Shown here piece after piece: positions 1-7,868 of a DNA stretch of 64,000 nucleotides. The position numbers and the translations under genes are program-made. The notes under the pieces are model-generated. The model worked only from the letters and a program-made list of their open reading frames with translations. It ran no database searches and had not been told where the DNA came from. Position 1 is the first letter of the stretch. Every line of letters begins with the position of its first letter. Source of the stretch: Hartmannibacter diazotrophicus (GTDB lineage: Bacteria > Pseudomonadota > Alphaproteobacteria > Rhizobiales > Pleomorphomonadaceae); contig NZ_LT960614.1 of the NCBI RefSeq assembly GCF_900231165.1, positions 3,721,501 through 3,785,500 of the forward strand, in the 5' to 3' direction.

Positions 1-125
1 CAGCGCCCTCCGCGCCCCTGCGCGAAGTCGTCGAGGATCGGCTGATAGTCGAGAAAGACCTGTTCGAGCCCGCCGAGGCCTTTTCCGAGCATGACATGCA
101 GGAGAGATCCGGTGCGCTCGGTCAT
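1..125 (-). CDS. Glycosyltransferase, N-terminal fragment (cut by window edge)
   Basis: Reading leftwards from an ATG at 125, the first 41 codons stay open to the window edge. The N-terminus begins MTERTGSLLHVMLGKGLGG and continues into LEQVFLDY. A beta-strand followed by a glycine-rich turn and 'GGLEQ' is how many GT-B (family 4) glycosyltransferases begin, with the strand HVML leading into the donor-side loop. The neighbours are further glycosyltransferases, so a role in lipopolysaccharide or capsule assembly in the cytoplasm is a fair inference. Only the first 41 residues are visible, so substrate and linkage cannot be stated and another fold with a similar start is possible. Confidence 0.55.
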   Translation of the reverse strand, partial: MTERTGSLLHVMLGKGLGGLEQVFLDYQPILDDFAQGRGGR

Positions 126-333
126 GTCGGTGAAGGCCGTGCTCTTTGCTGGCTGCGCCGGGCGGAAGGGCCGCCGCCCCGCCGCGTGGTCCGGCGCTGG
201 CGGCCAGTCTCATGCGGCATTCGAAGTTCGTTCGTTGCACAAAGCAGTCCGGCAAAGCGGCGTCAATACCCTTTGACGCCGGCAAGCGCCGGCTCTAGGA
301 AGGATGCCGAAACCGAGCTGACCGGAGGGAAAG

Positions 334-1065
334 GTGCAAACAGTCGTCTGCATGAAATGGGGAACCCGCTACCCCGCAGACTATGTCAACCGGCTCTGGT
401 CGATGATCCGGCGCAACACCAGGCGCCCGACGCGGCTCGTCTGCTTCACCGAGAACACGGACGGCATCGACCCGGAGGTGATGACCCATCCCCTCCCCGC
501 GATCAACCTGCCCGAGCGCTTCCTCTGGTACCCGTGGCGCAAGATCTCGCTCTGGCAGGCGCCGCTCGCGGACCTTGAGGGCGAAGTCCTCTACGTCGAT
601 CTCGATGTCGTCATCACCGGCAACATCGACGACTTCTTCGATTTCTCGCCCGGCTCCTTCTGCGTTGCCGAGAACTGGACCCAGCCCGGCCAGAAGATCG
701 GCAACACCTCGATCTACAAGTGGACAATCGGCCAGTACCACCAGATCTTCGACGATCTCAACGCCGATCCGGAGAAGATCGTCACTGCCTTCCGCATCGA
801 GCAGCAGTATATCTCGGCGGTCGTCGACAAGATGGTCTTCTGGCCGTCCGACTGGTGCTACTCGTTCAAGCACAGCCTCATTCCGCGCTGGCCGCTGAAT
901 TTCATCCTGACGCCGCGCCTGCCCGAGAACGCGCGGATCATCGCCTTCACCGGCAAGCCCGACCCGGACGAGGCCGAAATCGGCCGCTGGCCCGTCAATT
1001 CGCCGTGGAAGAAGCTCTACAAGCACGTCCGCCCGACGCCCTGGATCACTGAGAACTGGCGCTGA
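334..1065 (+). CDS. Glycosyltransferase with DxD motif (GT-A type)
   Basis: A 243-residue protein starting at GTG 334, chosen because a strong GGAGGGA ribosome site lies just upstream at 324-330. The N-terminus (QTVVCMKWGTRYPADYVN) has a first strand like that of GT-A transferases that handle nucleotide sugars. Around residues 88-96 it has 'YVDLDVVITGN', whose DLD supplies the aspartates that bind metal and nucleotide sugar. The rest is soluble with no membrane segment, so it should act in the cytoplasm or at the inner leaflet. It is divergent from the truncated transferase at the left edge. Sugar and acceptor are unknown. A link to surface polysaccharide is inferred from the gene neighbourhood. 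Confidence 0.75.
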   Translation: MQTVVCMKWGTRYPADYVNRLWSMIRRNTRRPTRLVCFTENTDGIDPEVMTHPLPAINLPERFLWYPWRKISLWQAPLADLEGEVLYVDLDVVITGNIDDFFDFSPGSFCVAENWTQPGQKIGNTSIYKWTIGQYHQIFDDLNADPEKIVTAFRIEQQYISAVVDKMVFWPSDWCYSFKHSLIPRWPLNFILTPRLPENARIIAFTGKPDPDEAEIGRWPVNSPWKKLYKHVRPTPWITENWR

Positions 1066-1273
1066 AAGTTAGAGCGACGCGCAAGACTTATTGGTCAAAG
1101 AGATAATATGCGACAATCTCCAGCAAGAGCGCGCCATCTGAGTGGTTGCAGCGTATGGCTATGCGAAGTAAGTCCTCAACATTGAATATCGAATTGCGGG
1201 GCGGAATATTCATATGTTGATAGCGCTCTATGCTGGCTCGCCACAGCAGTGAAGGGCTCAGATCGTTGTCTTG

Positions 1274-2368
1274 TTATTTCGGCAGGCGCCCCAATACAGT
1301 CAGAAATGCGACCACAAGGGGATGCTCACGACCAAGTAGAAACACAGTTGCTGCAGGGACGCCAATTGTCACAAGTGATGTAACGACAGCAACTGCCGCA
1401 GTGCCTGATGCTTTTCCTGCGGACTTGCCGAAATTTTTCACAAAGCCTCCACTCGCCGCCAGCGCTTCGGCCGCCTCGCGCGCTCTGGTTTCGTCGTCAA
1501 GCTGTCGAGTCAGACGGTCGACCAGCGTTTCCAACTGGGCAATACGCAGTTCGAGTTGCGTGCGGTCCAACGGATCAATTGGCGACTGGGTATCAGGTGC
1601 GAGATGACGCAATACCTCGGCGAATTCGAGCAATGTTTGCAATGGCTCGGCGACTTTGTTGCCCTGCGCAGCAGGCACTCCGCGCAGGGCATTTTCGATT
1701 TGACTAGCGAATTGCTGCGCGGTAAGCCGAGTCACGACTGCATTATGTAACAAATTTTGAATTTGTATTTTTGCAGTCTTGATCTCCTGGCGTTCTGGAG
1801 AGTGCACATCTACAGGTAACCGCTCATTATTCGAAGAATCGGAAATTACTGAACTTCCGAAGTCAGATCGTCGATGCAAGGTTCCATTTTTGAATACATA
1901 ATCCTTAAACAATGGATCTCGCGATGTCGACCTAATTACTTGCAAACCTTCGAAATTTGTACTTTCATCTGATAGAACGCCATCCAAAATAGTATCAGCG
2001 TCAATTGCTCCGCCTATTACTAAAGCGCCCTGCAAATTGGCCCCATTGAGTTTTGCGTGCTGGAATCTTGCTCCATTTGCTACCGCCTTTTTCAGGGAAG
2101 CCCCGGAAAGGTCTGTATATCCGAAATGAATTTTCTCAAGCCTGCAGCCATCAAAAACGGCGTTGGGCGCTTTCATGAAGCTCACCTTAGCAGCTCGAAA
2201 ATCGGACCCGTCAAATTGCGTGCCATCGCATTGGGCTCTTTCAAAAAGGCAATGAGAAAAATTTCGGCCTTTGAGGTCCAATCCGCTAAGTTGCGCTTCG
2301 CGGAAATCACATCGACTTAGATCGAGTTCGCCAGACGCAAGAAGCTTCAAATCTTCAGAGTCCGCCAT
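1274..2368 (-). CDS. Pentapeptide-repeat protein with coiled-coil and C-terminal membrane segment
   Basis: A 364-residue protein. Residues about 14-130 are built from A(D/N)Lxx-type pentapeptide repeats (LDLSRCDFREAQLSGLDLKG, and later GASLKKAVANGARF, GANLQGALV), which fold as a right-handed four-sided helix. Residues about 255-300 form a charged heptad-like coiled coil (LRIAQLETLVDRLTRQLDDE). The last 60 residues hold hydrophobic stretches that look like one or two membrane spans. No enzymatic motif is visible; the repeats suggest protein or membrane scaffolding. The gene and its flanks are clearly richer in A and T than the surrounding genes, so recent acquisition is likely. It has no operon partner. 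Pentapeptide proteins include gyrase-protecting DNA mimics, but the membrane anchor argues against that here. Confidence 0.75.
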   Translation of the reverse strand: MADSEDLKLLASGELDLSRCDFREAQLSGLDLKGRNFSHCLFERAQCDGTQFDGSDFRAAKVSFMKAPNAVFDGCRLEKIHFGYTDLSGASLKKAVANGARFQHAKLNGANLQGALVIGGAIDADTILDGVLSDESTNFEGLQVIRSTSRDPLFKDYVFKNGTLHRRSDFGSSVISDSSNNERLPVDVHSPERQEIKTAKIQIQNLLHNAVVTRLTAQQFASQIENALRGVPAAQGNKVAEPLQTLLEFAEVLRHLAPDTQSPIDPLDRTQLELRIAQLETLVDRLTRQLDDETRAREAAEALAASGGFVKNFGKSAGKASGTAAVAVVTSLVTIGVPAATVFLLGREHPLVVAFLTVLGRLPK

Positions 2369-2572
2369 TTTTCAAATACTCGTCATTATTGAAGTAGTTT
2401 CGAATCTACTCCGCATGTGCGCTTCAGAGAAGGTCCGATGATCGTTGTTTGGAAACTTTTGGTAGCAAGATGCTGTACACAGACTCCACTCAGCGATGAT
2501 CAAGCCAGGACGCATTGGATGAATGCCCCATTAGGCTGGAAGTGGTCATTGCGGGTTTTCAAATCAGCACGC

Positions 2573-2818
2573 TGAGCCTATCGCCTCGACAGGAAATTCG
2601 CGAGAAGATCGCCCCAGGTCTTGATCTCCGCTTCCAGCGTGAAGAGAAAATCGTCCCAAGCGCGCCTAAACAGGGCGTCCCGCTCCTCATCTTTGCCGAT
2701 GAGGTCTTCCTACGCGGCAGCAAGATCGTCCTTCGTCACCGCATCGACGAAGCGGGCCCAGTGCTCGCCGACCTCGGCAAGCCCACCGCGCCGGCTGGCA
2801 ATCAGCGAGCATCTGGCT
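2573..2818 (-). pseudogene. Decayed duplicate of the 3' end of the glycosyltransferase gene at 5650-6774
   Basis: This stretch aligns without gaps to 5645-5890, the last ~80 codons of the neighbouring glycosyltransferase, in the same orientation. Shared runs include those encoding SRRGGLAE and FVDAVTKDDLAA. In the copy the codon matching the Leu of 'AALEDL' is TAG (ttccta at about 2707-2712 on the plus strand), so the frame is broken, and there is no start codon. Both ends stop abruptly: beyond 2818 and below 2573 the similarity vanishes. The two copies bracket the phospholipid operon at 2891-5508 as direct repeats, which suggests that segment arrived by insertion or recombination at the glycosyltransferase 3' end. 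Confidence 0.85.
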
Positions 2819-2890
2819 TAGTCTGGCACTCATTAGGGACATGCCTAGCTGTATCGACCAAACTCCCGGACGTAGCGTCAAGTGCCCCGA

Positions 2891-3523
2891 TCAGCGCCGC
2901 AGCTTCGCCACCAGCCGGTAGGCCCGGCGCAGCGCAGTCACGGCGGCACCGACGGCCACCAGCCAGAGAGCGAACCGCAGGATCTCCCCCTGCCCGCGCC
3001 ACAGCGGCTCGGCAATCGACAGCAGCGCGGCACCCGTGATGAGCGCCATCCGGTGCTGCTTGGCCATCGGGCCGGCGAAGTCCGCTCCGGCGCCGCAATT
3101 GACGCCAAGCTCGCGGACATAGGCCGTCAGGAAGGCGAAGCTGACGGCCGCCCAGCCGAGACCCGCCTCCCCGAGGCCGAGCGCAACACCCATGAGGATG
3201 AAGAGATCGGAGACCCTGTCCGGGAACTCGTTCCAGAAGCCGCCGTCGGGTGCGGCGCGCCCCGCCTCGATCGCGACCATACCATCGAACAGATTGCACA
3301 AAAGCCGTACCTGACAGCCGAGCGCGCCCAGAAGCAGGAATATCCAGCGCCACGGCAGGATGCCGGCAGCCCAGAAGCTCAGGCCCGCCGCCAGCGCAGC
3401 GACCATTCCCATGATCGAGATCTGGTTCGGCGTGATCCTGGTCGAGATCAGCCAGCGCACGGCCCGCGCCGCCCATGCGCTTTGCCGGCTGGCAAGCGGT
3501 CTGCGGTTTGCGGTGTCAGCCAT
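2891..3523 (-). CDS. CDP-alcohol phosphatidyltransferase family protein
   Basis: A 210-residue polytopic membrane protein. It should transfer a phosphatidyl (or related) group from a CDP-activated lipid to an alcohol at the inner membrane. The family signature DGxxAR(x8)GxxxDxxxD is present in altered form at residues 80-106: DGMVAIEAGR is followed by a lengthened 'NEFPDRVSD' half, so the spacing from first to last Asp is 27 rather than 23 and Ile replaces the first Arg. The start ATG at 3523 is preferred over 3562 because GGAGG precedes it. It overlaps the upstream gene by 8 bases and is last in the operon with CdsA- and PlsC-like genes, so the operon covers acylation, CDP activation and head-group transfer. 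The alcohol substrate is unknown. Confidence 0.85.
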   Translation of the reverse strand: MADTANRRPLASRQSAWAARAVRWLISTRITPNQISIMGMVAALAAGLSFWAAGILPWRWIFLLLGALGCQVRLLCNLFDGMVAIEAGRAAPDGGFWNEFPDRVSDLFILMGVALGLGEAGLGWAAVSFAFLTAYVRELGVNCGAGADFAGPMAKQHRMALITGAALLSIAEPLWRGQGEILRFALWLVAVGAAVTALRRAYRLVAKLRR

Positions 3524-3890
3524 GTCCGTGCCTCCAGAGGGCGAAATTGTAGAGCGCCGCATAGACCGTCGTGACCGAGAGCGGCAGGGCGATCGTCAGC
3601 GCGATTTCGGGGGTTCCGGCAAGGCGGTGGATCGTGACGAGCAGCACGAGCGAGCAGAGCATTGCCGCGAGCGGCGGCAGGAGCAGCGCCGCGCTGCCGG
3701 AAAGCTGCCGAGCCATGGCCTCGATCATCCGTTTCAGGAACAGGGTGATGAGCGCCGAGAGGCAGCCCTGCACGAGGCCCACGATGATCGGGCGCGGCAT
3801 CGGATGCGCGCTGTTGACCCAGATCGCCCATCCACCCATCGCGGCGAACGCAACGGCCATGTGGACCGGGCTGCTTTGCGCCGCCTTCAT
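3516..3890 (-). CDS. Small membrane protein in phospholipid operon
   Basis: A 124-residue protein (MKAAQSSPVH...) with about four hydrophobic segments: roughly residues 10-28, 34-54, 68-88 and 96-118. No catalytic motif is recognisable. Its start overlaps the stop of the CdsA-like gene by 4 bases (ATGA at 3887-3890) and its end overlaps the CDP-alcohol transferase start by 8 bases, so it is almost certainly translationally coupled and works with them. The basic patch FLKRMIEAMARQ between membrane segments could contact phospholipid head groups. It may be an accessory subunit or a lipid flippase-like helper; neither is demonstrated. Confidence 0.75.
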   Translation of the reverse strand: MKAAQSSPVHMAVAFAAMGGWAIWVNSAHPMPRPIIVGLVQGCLSALITLFLKRMIEAMARQLSGSAALLLPPLAAMLCSLVLLVTIHRLAGTPEIALTIALPLSVTTVYAALYNFALWRHGHG

Positions 3891-4840
3891 GCCAGTGCCC
3901 AGAAATAGCGGGTCACATGAAAGAACAGCGGCGCCGCGAAGATCACCGAATCGAGCCGGTCGATGAAACCGCCGTGGCCGGCGATCAGGTGGCCCCAGTC
4001 CTTGACGCCGCGATCGCGCTTGATCGCCGACATCACCAGCCCGCCGAAAAAGCCCATCAGCGTGATCAGGAGGCTCATCGCCCCGGCTTGAAGCGGCGTG
4101 AACGGTGTCATCCACCACAGCCCCGCGCCGATCAGCGTGGCCGAGAGACATCCTCCCAGAAAGCCCTCGATCGTCTTCGAGGGCGACAGGTGCGGCGCGA
4201 TCTTGCGGCGCCCGATCAGCTTGCCCCAGACGTATTGCAGCACATCGCTCAATTGCACGACGATCACGAGGAAGGCGATCAGCAGGACGCCTCGCCCCTC
4301 GTATCCGGGAATCTTCAAATCCATCAGCGCGGGCACATGCGACATGCAGAAGACGCAGATCATCAGCGCCCATTGCATCTCGGCGATCCGGATCAGGAAA
4401 TTACGGGTCATTCCCGACAAGGCCGAGACGATGGGCAGGAACAGGAAGACGTAGACCGGAATGAAGATCGAGTAGAAGCCGTACCAATCGATCCAGATCA
4501 GCCAGAACTGCAGCGGCAGCACCACGAAGAAGGCCGCCACCAGAGTCGCGTGATCGGCGCGCGAGGCATTGGTCAGCGTCATGAATTCGCGCAGGGCCGC
4601 GAAGGAACTCAGCGCAAAAAGCAGGATCACCCCGAAGCGTCCGCCGACAAGAGCGATCGAGATCACGATCGCCATCACCCACCACGCACGGATCCGGTCG
4701 TTGAGGTTCTCGATGGTCGTGTTCTGCCTGTCCGGCGACATCCGGCGCTGCAGCACGAACCCGACCAGCGAAGCGAAGACGAGGACGCCGACGATCCCGC
4801 CGATGACCCGCAGGAGATCGTCAGGTACATCCCACATCAT
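3887..4840 (-). CDS. cdsA: Phosphatidate cytidylyltransferase (CdsA family)
   Basis: A 317-residue integral membrane enzyme. CdsA makes CDP-diacylglycerol from CTP and phosphatidic acid in the inner membrane. The C-terminal signature is clear: 'SPSKTIEGFLGG' followed by 'DRGVKDWGHLIAGHGGFIDR', with the paired acidic residues that bind metal. About eight hydrophobic segments precede it. ATG 4840 is chosen because it overlaps the TGA of the upstream PlsC-like gene (ATGA, 4837-4840); a longer frame to 4954 would run inside that gene. This is probably a second CdsA, specific to this operon, because the housekeeping copy usually lies with ribosome-recycling and isoprenoid genes. That reading is inference from context. 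Confidence 0.9.
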   Translation of the reverse strand: MMWDVPDDLLRVIGGIVGVLVFASLVGFVLQRRMSPDRQNTTIENLNDRIRAWWVMAIVISIALVGGRFGVILLFALSSFAALREFMTLTNASRADHATLVAAFFVVLPLQFWLIWIDWYGFYSIFIPVYVFLFLPIVSALSGMTRNFLIRIAEMQWALMICVFCMSHVPALMDLKIPGYEGRGVLLIAFLVIVVQLSDVLQYVWGKLIGRRKIAPHLSPSKTIEGFLGGCLSATLIGAGLWWMTPFTPLQAGAMSLLITLMGFFGGLVMSAIKRDRGVKDWGHLIAGHGGFIDRLDSVIFAAPLFFHVTRYFWALA

Positions 4841-5508
4841 GCGGTCTCCGTCCGCGGACGCAGCGCCAGTAGCGCCTCGCGGGCGCGCTCGAGGAATTGC
4901 GGTATTGCTTCGCCTTCGCTCACCCGGATCGGCGCGCCGAAGGTCACGCGGCACATCAGCGGAACCGGAATCAGGGCACCTTTCGGGAGGACGCGGTTGA
5001 GATTGTCGATCCAGACCGGCACGACGTCGACATCGGGCCGAACGGCGGCAAGGCGGGCAAGGCCGGTCTTGAAGGGCATCAGCGCTTCGTCCCCGAGATT
5101 GCGCGTGCCCTCGGGAAAGAGAATGAGGGAGGCGCCCTCATCAAGTGCCGTGGCCATCTGCGCGATCGGATCGCCGCGATGGGCAAGCGGGGTACGGTCG
5201 ATCAGGACGCTGTTGAAGACGCTCGTGCCGATGAAGCGGCGCAGGGCGTCGCCATTCCAGTAGTCAGCCCCCGCCACGGGCCGGGTCGCTGTCCTCAGCC
5301 TCGGCGGCAGCACCGACCAGATGAGAACGAAATCACCGTGGCTGACGTGGTTGGCGAAATAGATGCGTTGCCCGGTCGAGATCGGGTCCACGCCGCGCCA
5401 GTCCGGCTGGACTGCGGTCAACAGCCGGGCGAAGGACGTGATCCCCCAGGCCGCGAAGCGCGCGGCGAACCGAACTGCACAATTGTCCACGGAAAATGAC
5501 CCCGGCAC
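4837..5508 (-). CDS. Lysophospholipid acyltransferase (PlsC-like)
   Basis: A 223-residue acyltransferase. The family acylates lysophosphatidic acid or related lysolipids at the membrane surface. The catalytic HX4D box is NHVSHGDFV at residues 53-61 (His54, Asp59), and the substrate-binding motif FPEGTR is at 131-136. The N-terminal 35 residues are amphipathic or hydrophobic, fitting a membrane anchor. The start is GTG 5508 with a G-rich upstream stretch; an internal GTG at residue 7 is an alternative. It is the first gene of the tightly overlapping operon 2891-5508, followed by CdsA-like, small membrane and CDP-alcohol transferase genes, so it may supply the phosphatidate they use. Confidence 0.88.
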   Translation of the reverse strand: MPGSFSVDNCAVRFAARFAAWGITSFARLLTAVQPDWRGVDPISTGQRIYFANHVSHGDFVLIWSVLPPRLRTATRPVAGADYWNGDALRRFIGTSVFNSVLIDRTPLAHRGDPIAQMATALDEGASLILFPEGTRNLGDEALMPFKTGLARLAAVRPDVDVVPVWIDNLNRVLPKGALIPVPLMCRVTFGAPIRVSEGEAIPQFLERAREALLALRPRTETA

Positions 5509-5649
5509 GTCCCCGTCCCCGCCTGCGATCCCCGACTAGCGGATGGACGATAAACCGCCGCAAGAATGCGCACAACGCGGCAGCTTGGCGAGGGTGTCAA
5601 ACGGGCTCGAAGTGGTCGCCGCACCTCGGCGCGCTCTCGCGCATTGAGC

Positions 5650-6774
5650 CTATCGCGCCCGCAGGATATCCGCGCGAAGGTCGTCCCAAGTCTTGGTCAC
5701 CGCTTCCAGCGTGAAGGGAAAATCGTTCCACGCGCGCCGGCGCAGCGCCTCGCGCTTCTCGTCATCGCCGATGAGGTCTTCCAACGCGGCGGCAAGATCG
5801 TCTTTCGTCACCGCATCGACGAAGCGGGCCCGGTGCTCGCCGATTTCGGCAAGCCCGCCGCGCCGGCTGGCAATCAGCGCGCATCCGGCGCTGAGCGCCT
5901 CGACGGCCGTGCGCGGAAAGGCATCCTCGCAGTTCGACGGCACGGCCGAGATCGCGGCGCGGGCAAGATGCTGCATCACCTCCTCGTTCGGCCGAAAGCC
6001 GATGGCGTGGATGCGGTCGCAGGAGGACGCGGCCTTCGCCACTGCCTTCTCGAAGTCGGAAAGCTCGCTCGTCCCCTCGAACCATGACGCGCCAATCAAT
6101 GTCGCGCTCCAGTCCGGATGACGCGGCAGGACCTCGGCCAGCGCCTCGGTGAATTCCAGGACGCCCTTTTCCGGCACGACACGGCCGACGAAAACGACCT
6201 CCTTCGCCTTCTTCGCCGGAAAATCGCCCTCATGCGGCATGCCGCTGTGGATGACGAAGACCCGCGCCGCATCCGCTGCATCAAGGCCCTCGATAAAACG
6301 GCCGCGCACGAATTCGCTGACGCAGTAGACCCGGTTGAGGCTCGCCATCAGCCGCCGGCGTTCACCCGCTTCCCGCGCGCCCTTCACCGTGAAGGGGTCG
6401 TTGCCGATATAGACCGTCACCGGCACTTGGCGCAGCTTCCTTGCAAGCCAGAGCGCGATCAGAGGCCGATTGAAAACCTCGATCATATCCGGCGGCGCCT
6501 TGCGCACGGCGTCGAGATAGGCGCGCGCGAAACCCATGTTGCGCCCGAACAGCCGGTGCCAGCGGTTCATCCTGACGGGCTGGAAGGCCACGCCCTCGAA
6601 GGGTTTGTCGGTCGGAATGCCGAAGACGGTGATCGCCTCGCGATACCGGCTGACGCGAACCGTCTGCACGATATTCAGCGCGAAGGCCCCCGCGCCCGAA
6701 GCACTGAACCGTTCCTTCGGATGCAGCAGGCAGTGAATTCTCGGGCCAGACCTCATGCCCGCAGCCCCAGTCAT
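5650..6774 (-). CDS. Glycosyltransferase family 4
   Basis: A 374-residue GT-B transferase. The C-terminal half shows family-4 features: 'VVFVGRVVPEKGVLEF' (strand and Lys that bind the nucleotide-sugar phosphate), and 'AISAVPSNCEDAFPRTAVEALSAGC' with the E-x7-E pattern that holds the donor ribose. The N-terminal acceptor domain has the HPKERFSASGAGA glycine loop. No membrane segment is present, so it works at the cytoplasmic face. Its ATG overlaps the stop of the upstream glycosyltransferase by 4 bases, indicating coupling. The last ~80 codons exist as a decayed duplicate at 2573-2818. Sugar specificity cannot be read from sequence; a role in the fucose-containing polysaccharide of this region is likely. 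Confidence 0.88.
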   Translation of the reverse strand: MTGAAGMRSGPRIHCLLHPKERFSASGAGAFALNIVQTVRVSRYREAITVFGIPTDKPFEGVAFQPVRMNRWHRLFGRNMGFARAYLDAVRKAPPDMIEVFNRPLIALWLARKLRQVPVTVYIGNDPFTVKGAREAGERRRLMASLNRVYCVSEFVRGRFIEGLDAADAARVFVIHSGMPHEGDFPAKKAKEVVFVGRVVPEKGVLEFTEALAEVLPRHPDWSATLIGASWFEGTSELSDFEKAVAKAASSCDRIHAIGFRPNEEVMQHLARAAISAVPSNCEDAFPRTAVEALSAGCALIASRRGGLAEIGEHRARFVDAVTKDDLAAALEDLIGDDEKREALRRRAWNDFPFTLEAVTKTWDDLRADILRAR

Positions 6775-7823
6775 CTCCCCGGCCCGGTCGGCCAGCCGTA
6801 GTCGCGGCTGAACGGCTGCTCGAACAGGCTTTCCAGCATGTATTGCGCGACGATGTCGGAGCGGGTGCGCTCATGCGCGATCCGCCAGCCGGTCTCTGCG
6901 ATCTTGCGCCGCCGGGCATCGTCCACCGCCAGTTCAACCACATGGTCGACGACCTGCTGCCGGTTTGCGAAGGGCACGACGCCATCCTCGTAGAGCGCTT
7001 CAAGCCGGGCCGAGGCGACGGTGTGAACCAGCGTGCCCTGCCCGAACAGCAGTGCGATCCGGTCGGACGAATAGAGGAAAGGCACGTCCACCTTGTCGTC
7101 GAGCGGCAGGTTGATGTTCTGCGCCGAGCGGGCGATCGTCTCCAGGAAGGCCGTGCTGCGCACGCGCGGCGTTCCGCGCACGCCGCCGCCGAAGAAGCGA
7201 CGGATATCCGGCGGCAGCAGGCGGTCGATCTCCTCCACCTGCTCGGTCCGCCGCACGATGCCGGTCCCAAGGAACATGGCGTCATAGTCGAGCGCCTCGC
7301 GCGGCATCTCGAACACCCGCGCGGTCTCGTAGGACGGCTCGACCGGGTTCGGGAAGAAGACGATGGACCCCAGCCGTGGCGCGATCGCCGTAAGAACCTC
7401 CGGCTCGGCCGTGGTGATGAAAGAGAGCTTCACCCGTTCGGCGCGGCGGCGGAAGTCCGCCATTGTTTCCGCCCGCTCGGTCGGATCGACGTTATATTGC
7501 GCCAGCATGACGCCCGGATACTGTTCCGCGATCCGCTCGATGGTCCGGTTGGTCACAAGATCGGAATGACCGAAGAGCAGCACATGCGGCTTGTAGTGAC
7601 CGACGAGTTCCAGAAGCTTGGCATTCATCGCCGGCGCGCCGAGCTTGCTGCGCCGGAAGATGTTCGATTCCCGCGCGACATCGCGGTCCGAAAAGGCCAC
7701 CACATTGTGGCCGAGGCGGATGAAGCCGGCCCGGAGGCGCTGTTCGGTCGAATAATAGGGTCGCAGCAGCGTCTTGCGGCCGAAGTCGGCGCAGATGACA
7801 ATCCGGTAGCTGGTCATGTGCAC
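6771..7823 (-). CDS. Glycosyltransferase (CgeB/GT-B-like)
   Basis: A 350-residue protein. Its N-terminus (MTSYRIVICADFGRKTLLRP) and central part 'HYKPHVLLFGHSDLVTNRTI' then 'GVMLAQYNVDP' resemble the CgeB-type glycosyltransferases found in surface polysaccharide and spore-coat clusters. The C-terminal half has 'YSSDRIALLFGQGT...SARLEALYEDGVVPFAN', an arrangement like the donor-binding helix of GT-B enzymes. ATG 7823 gives MHMT; ATG 7817 (MTSYR) is equally possible. It lies 45 bases after GDP-fucose synthase and overlaps the next glycosyltransferase by 4 bases, so all three are probably co-transcribed. Donor and acceptor are unknown. Confidence 0.72.
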   Translation of the reverse strand: MHMTSYRIVICADFGRKTLLRPYYSTEQRLRAGFIRLGHNVVAFSDRDVARESNIFRRSKLGAPAMNAKLLELVGHYKPHVLLFGHSDLVTNRTIERIAEQYPGVMLAQYNVDPTERAETMADFRRRAERVKLSFITTAEPEVLTAIAPRLGSIVFFPNPVEPSYETARVFEMPREALDYDAMFLGTGIVRRTEQVEEIDRLLPPDIRRFFGGGVRGTPRVRSTAFLETIARSAQNINLPLDDKVDVPFLYSSDRIALLFGQGTLVHTVASARLEALYEDGVVPFANRQQVVDHVVELAVDDARRRKIAETGWRIAHERTRSDIVAQYMLESLFEQPFSRDYGWPTGPGR

Positions 7824-7868
7824 ATTCGCTGGTGTCTTGTTCCGCTCGATTCCTGCCCCTGGCGAGAA

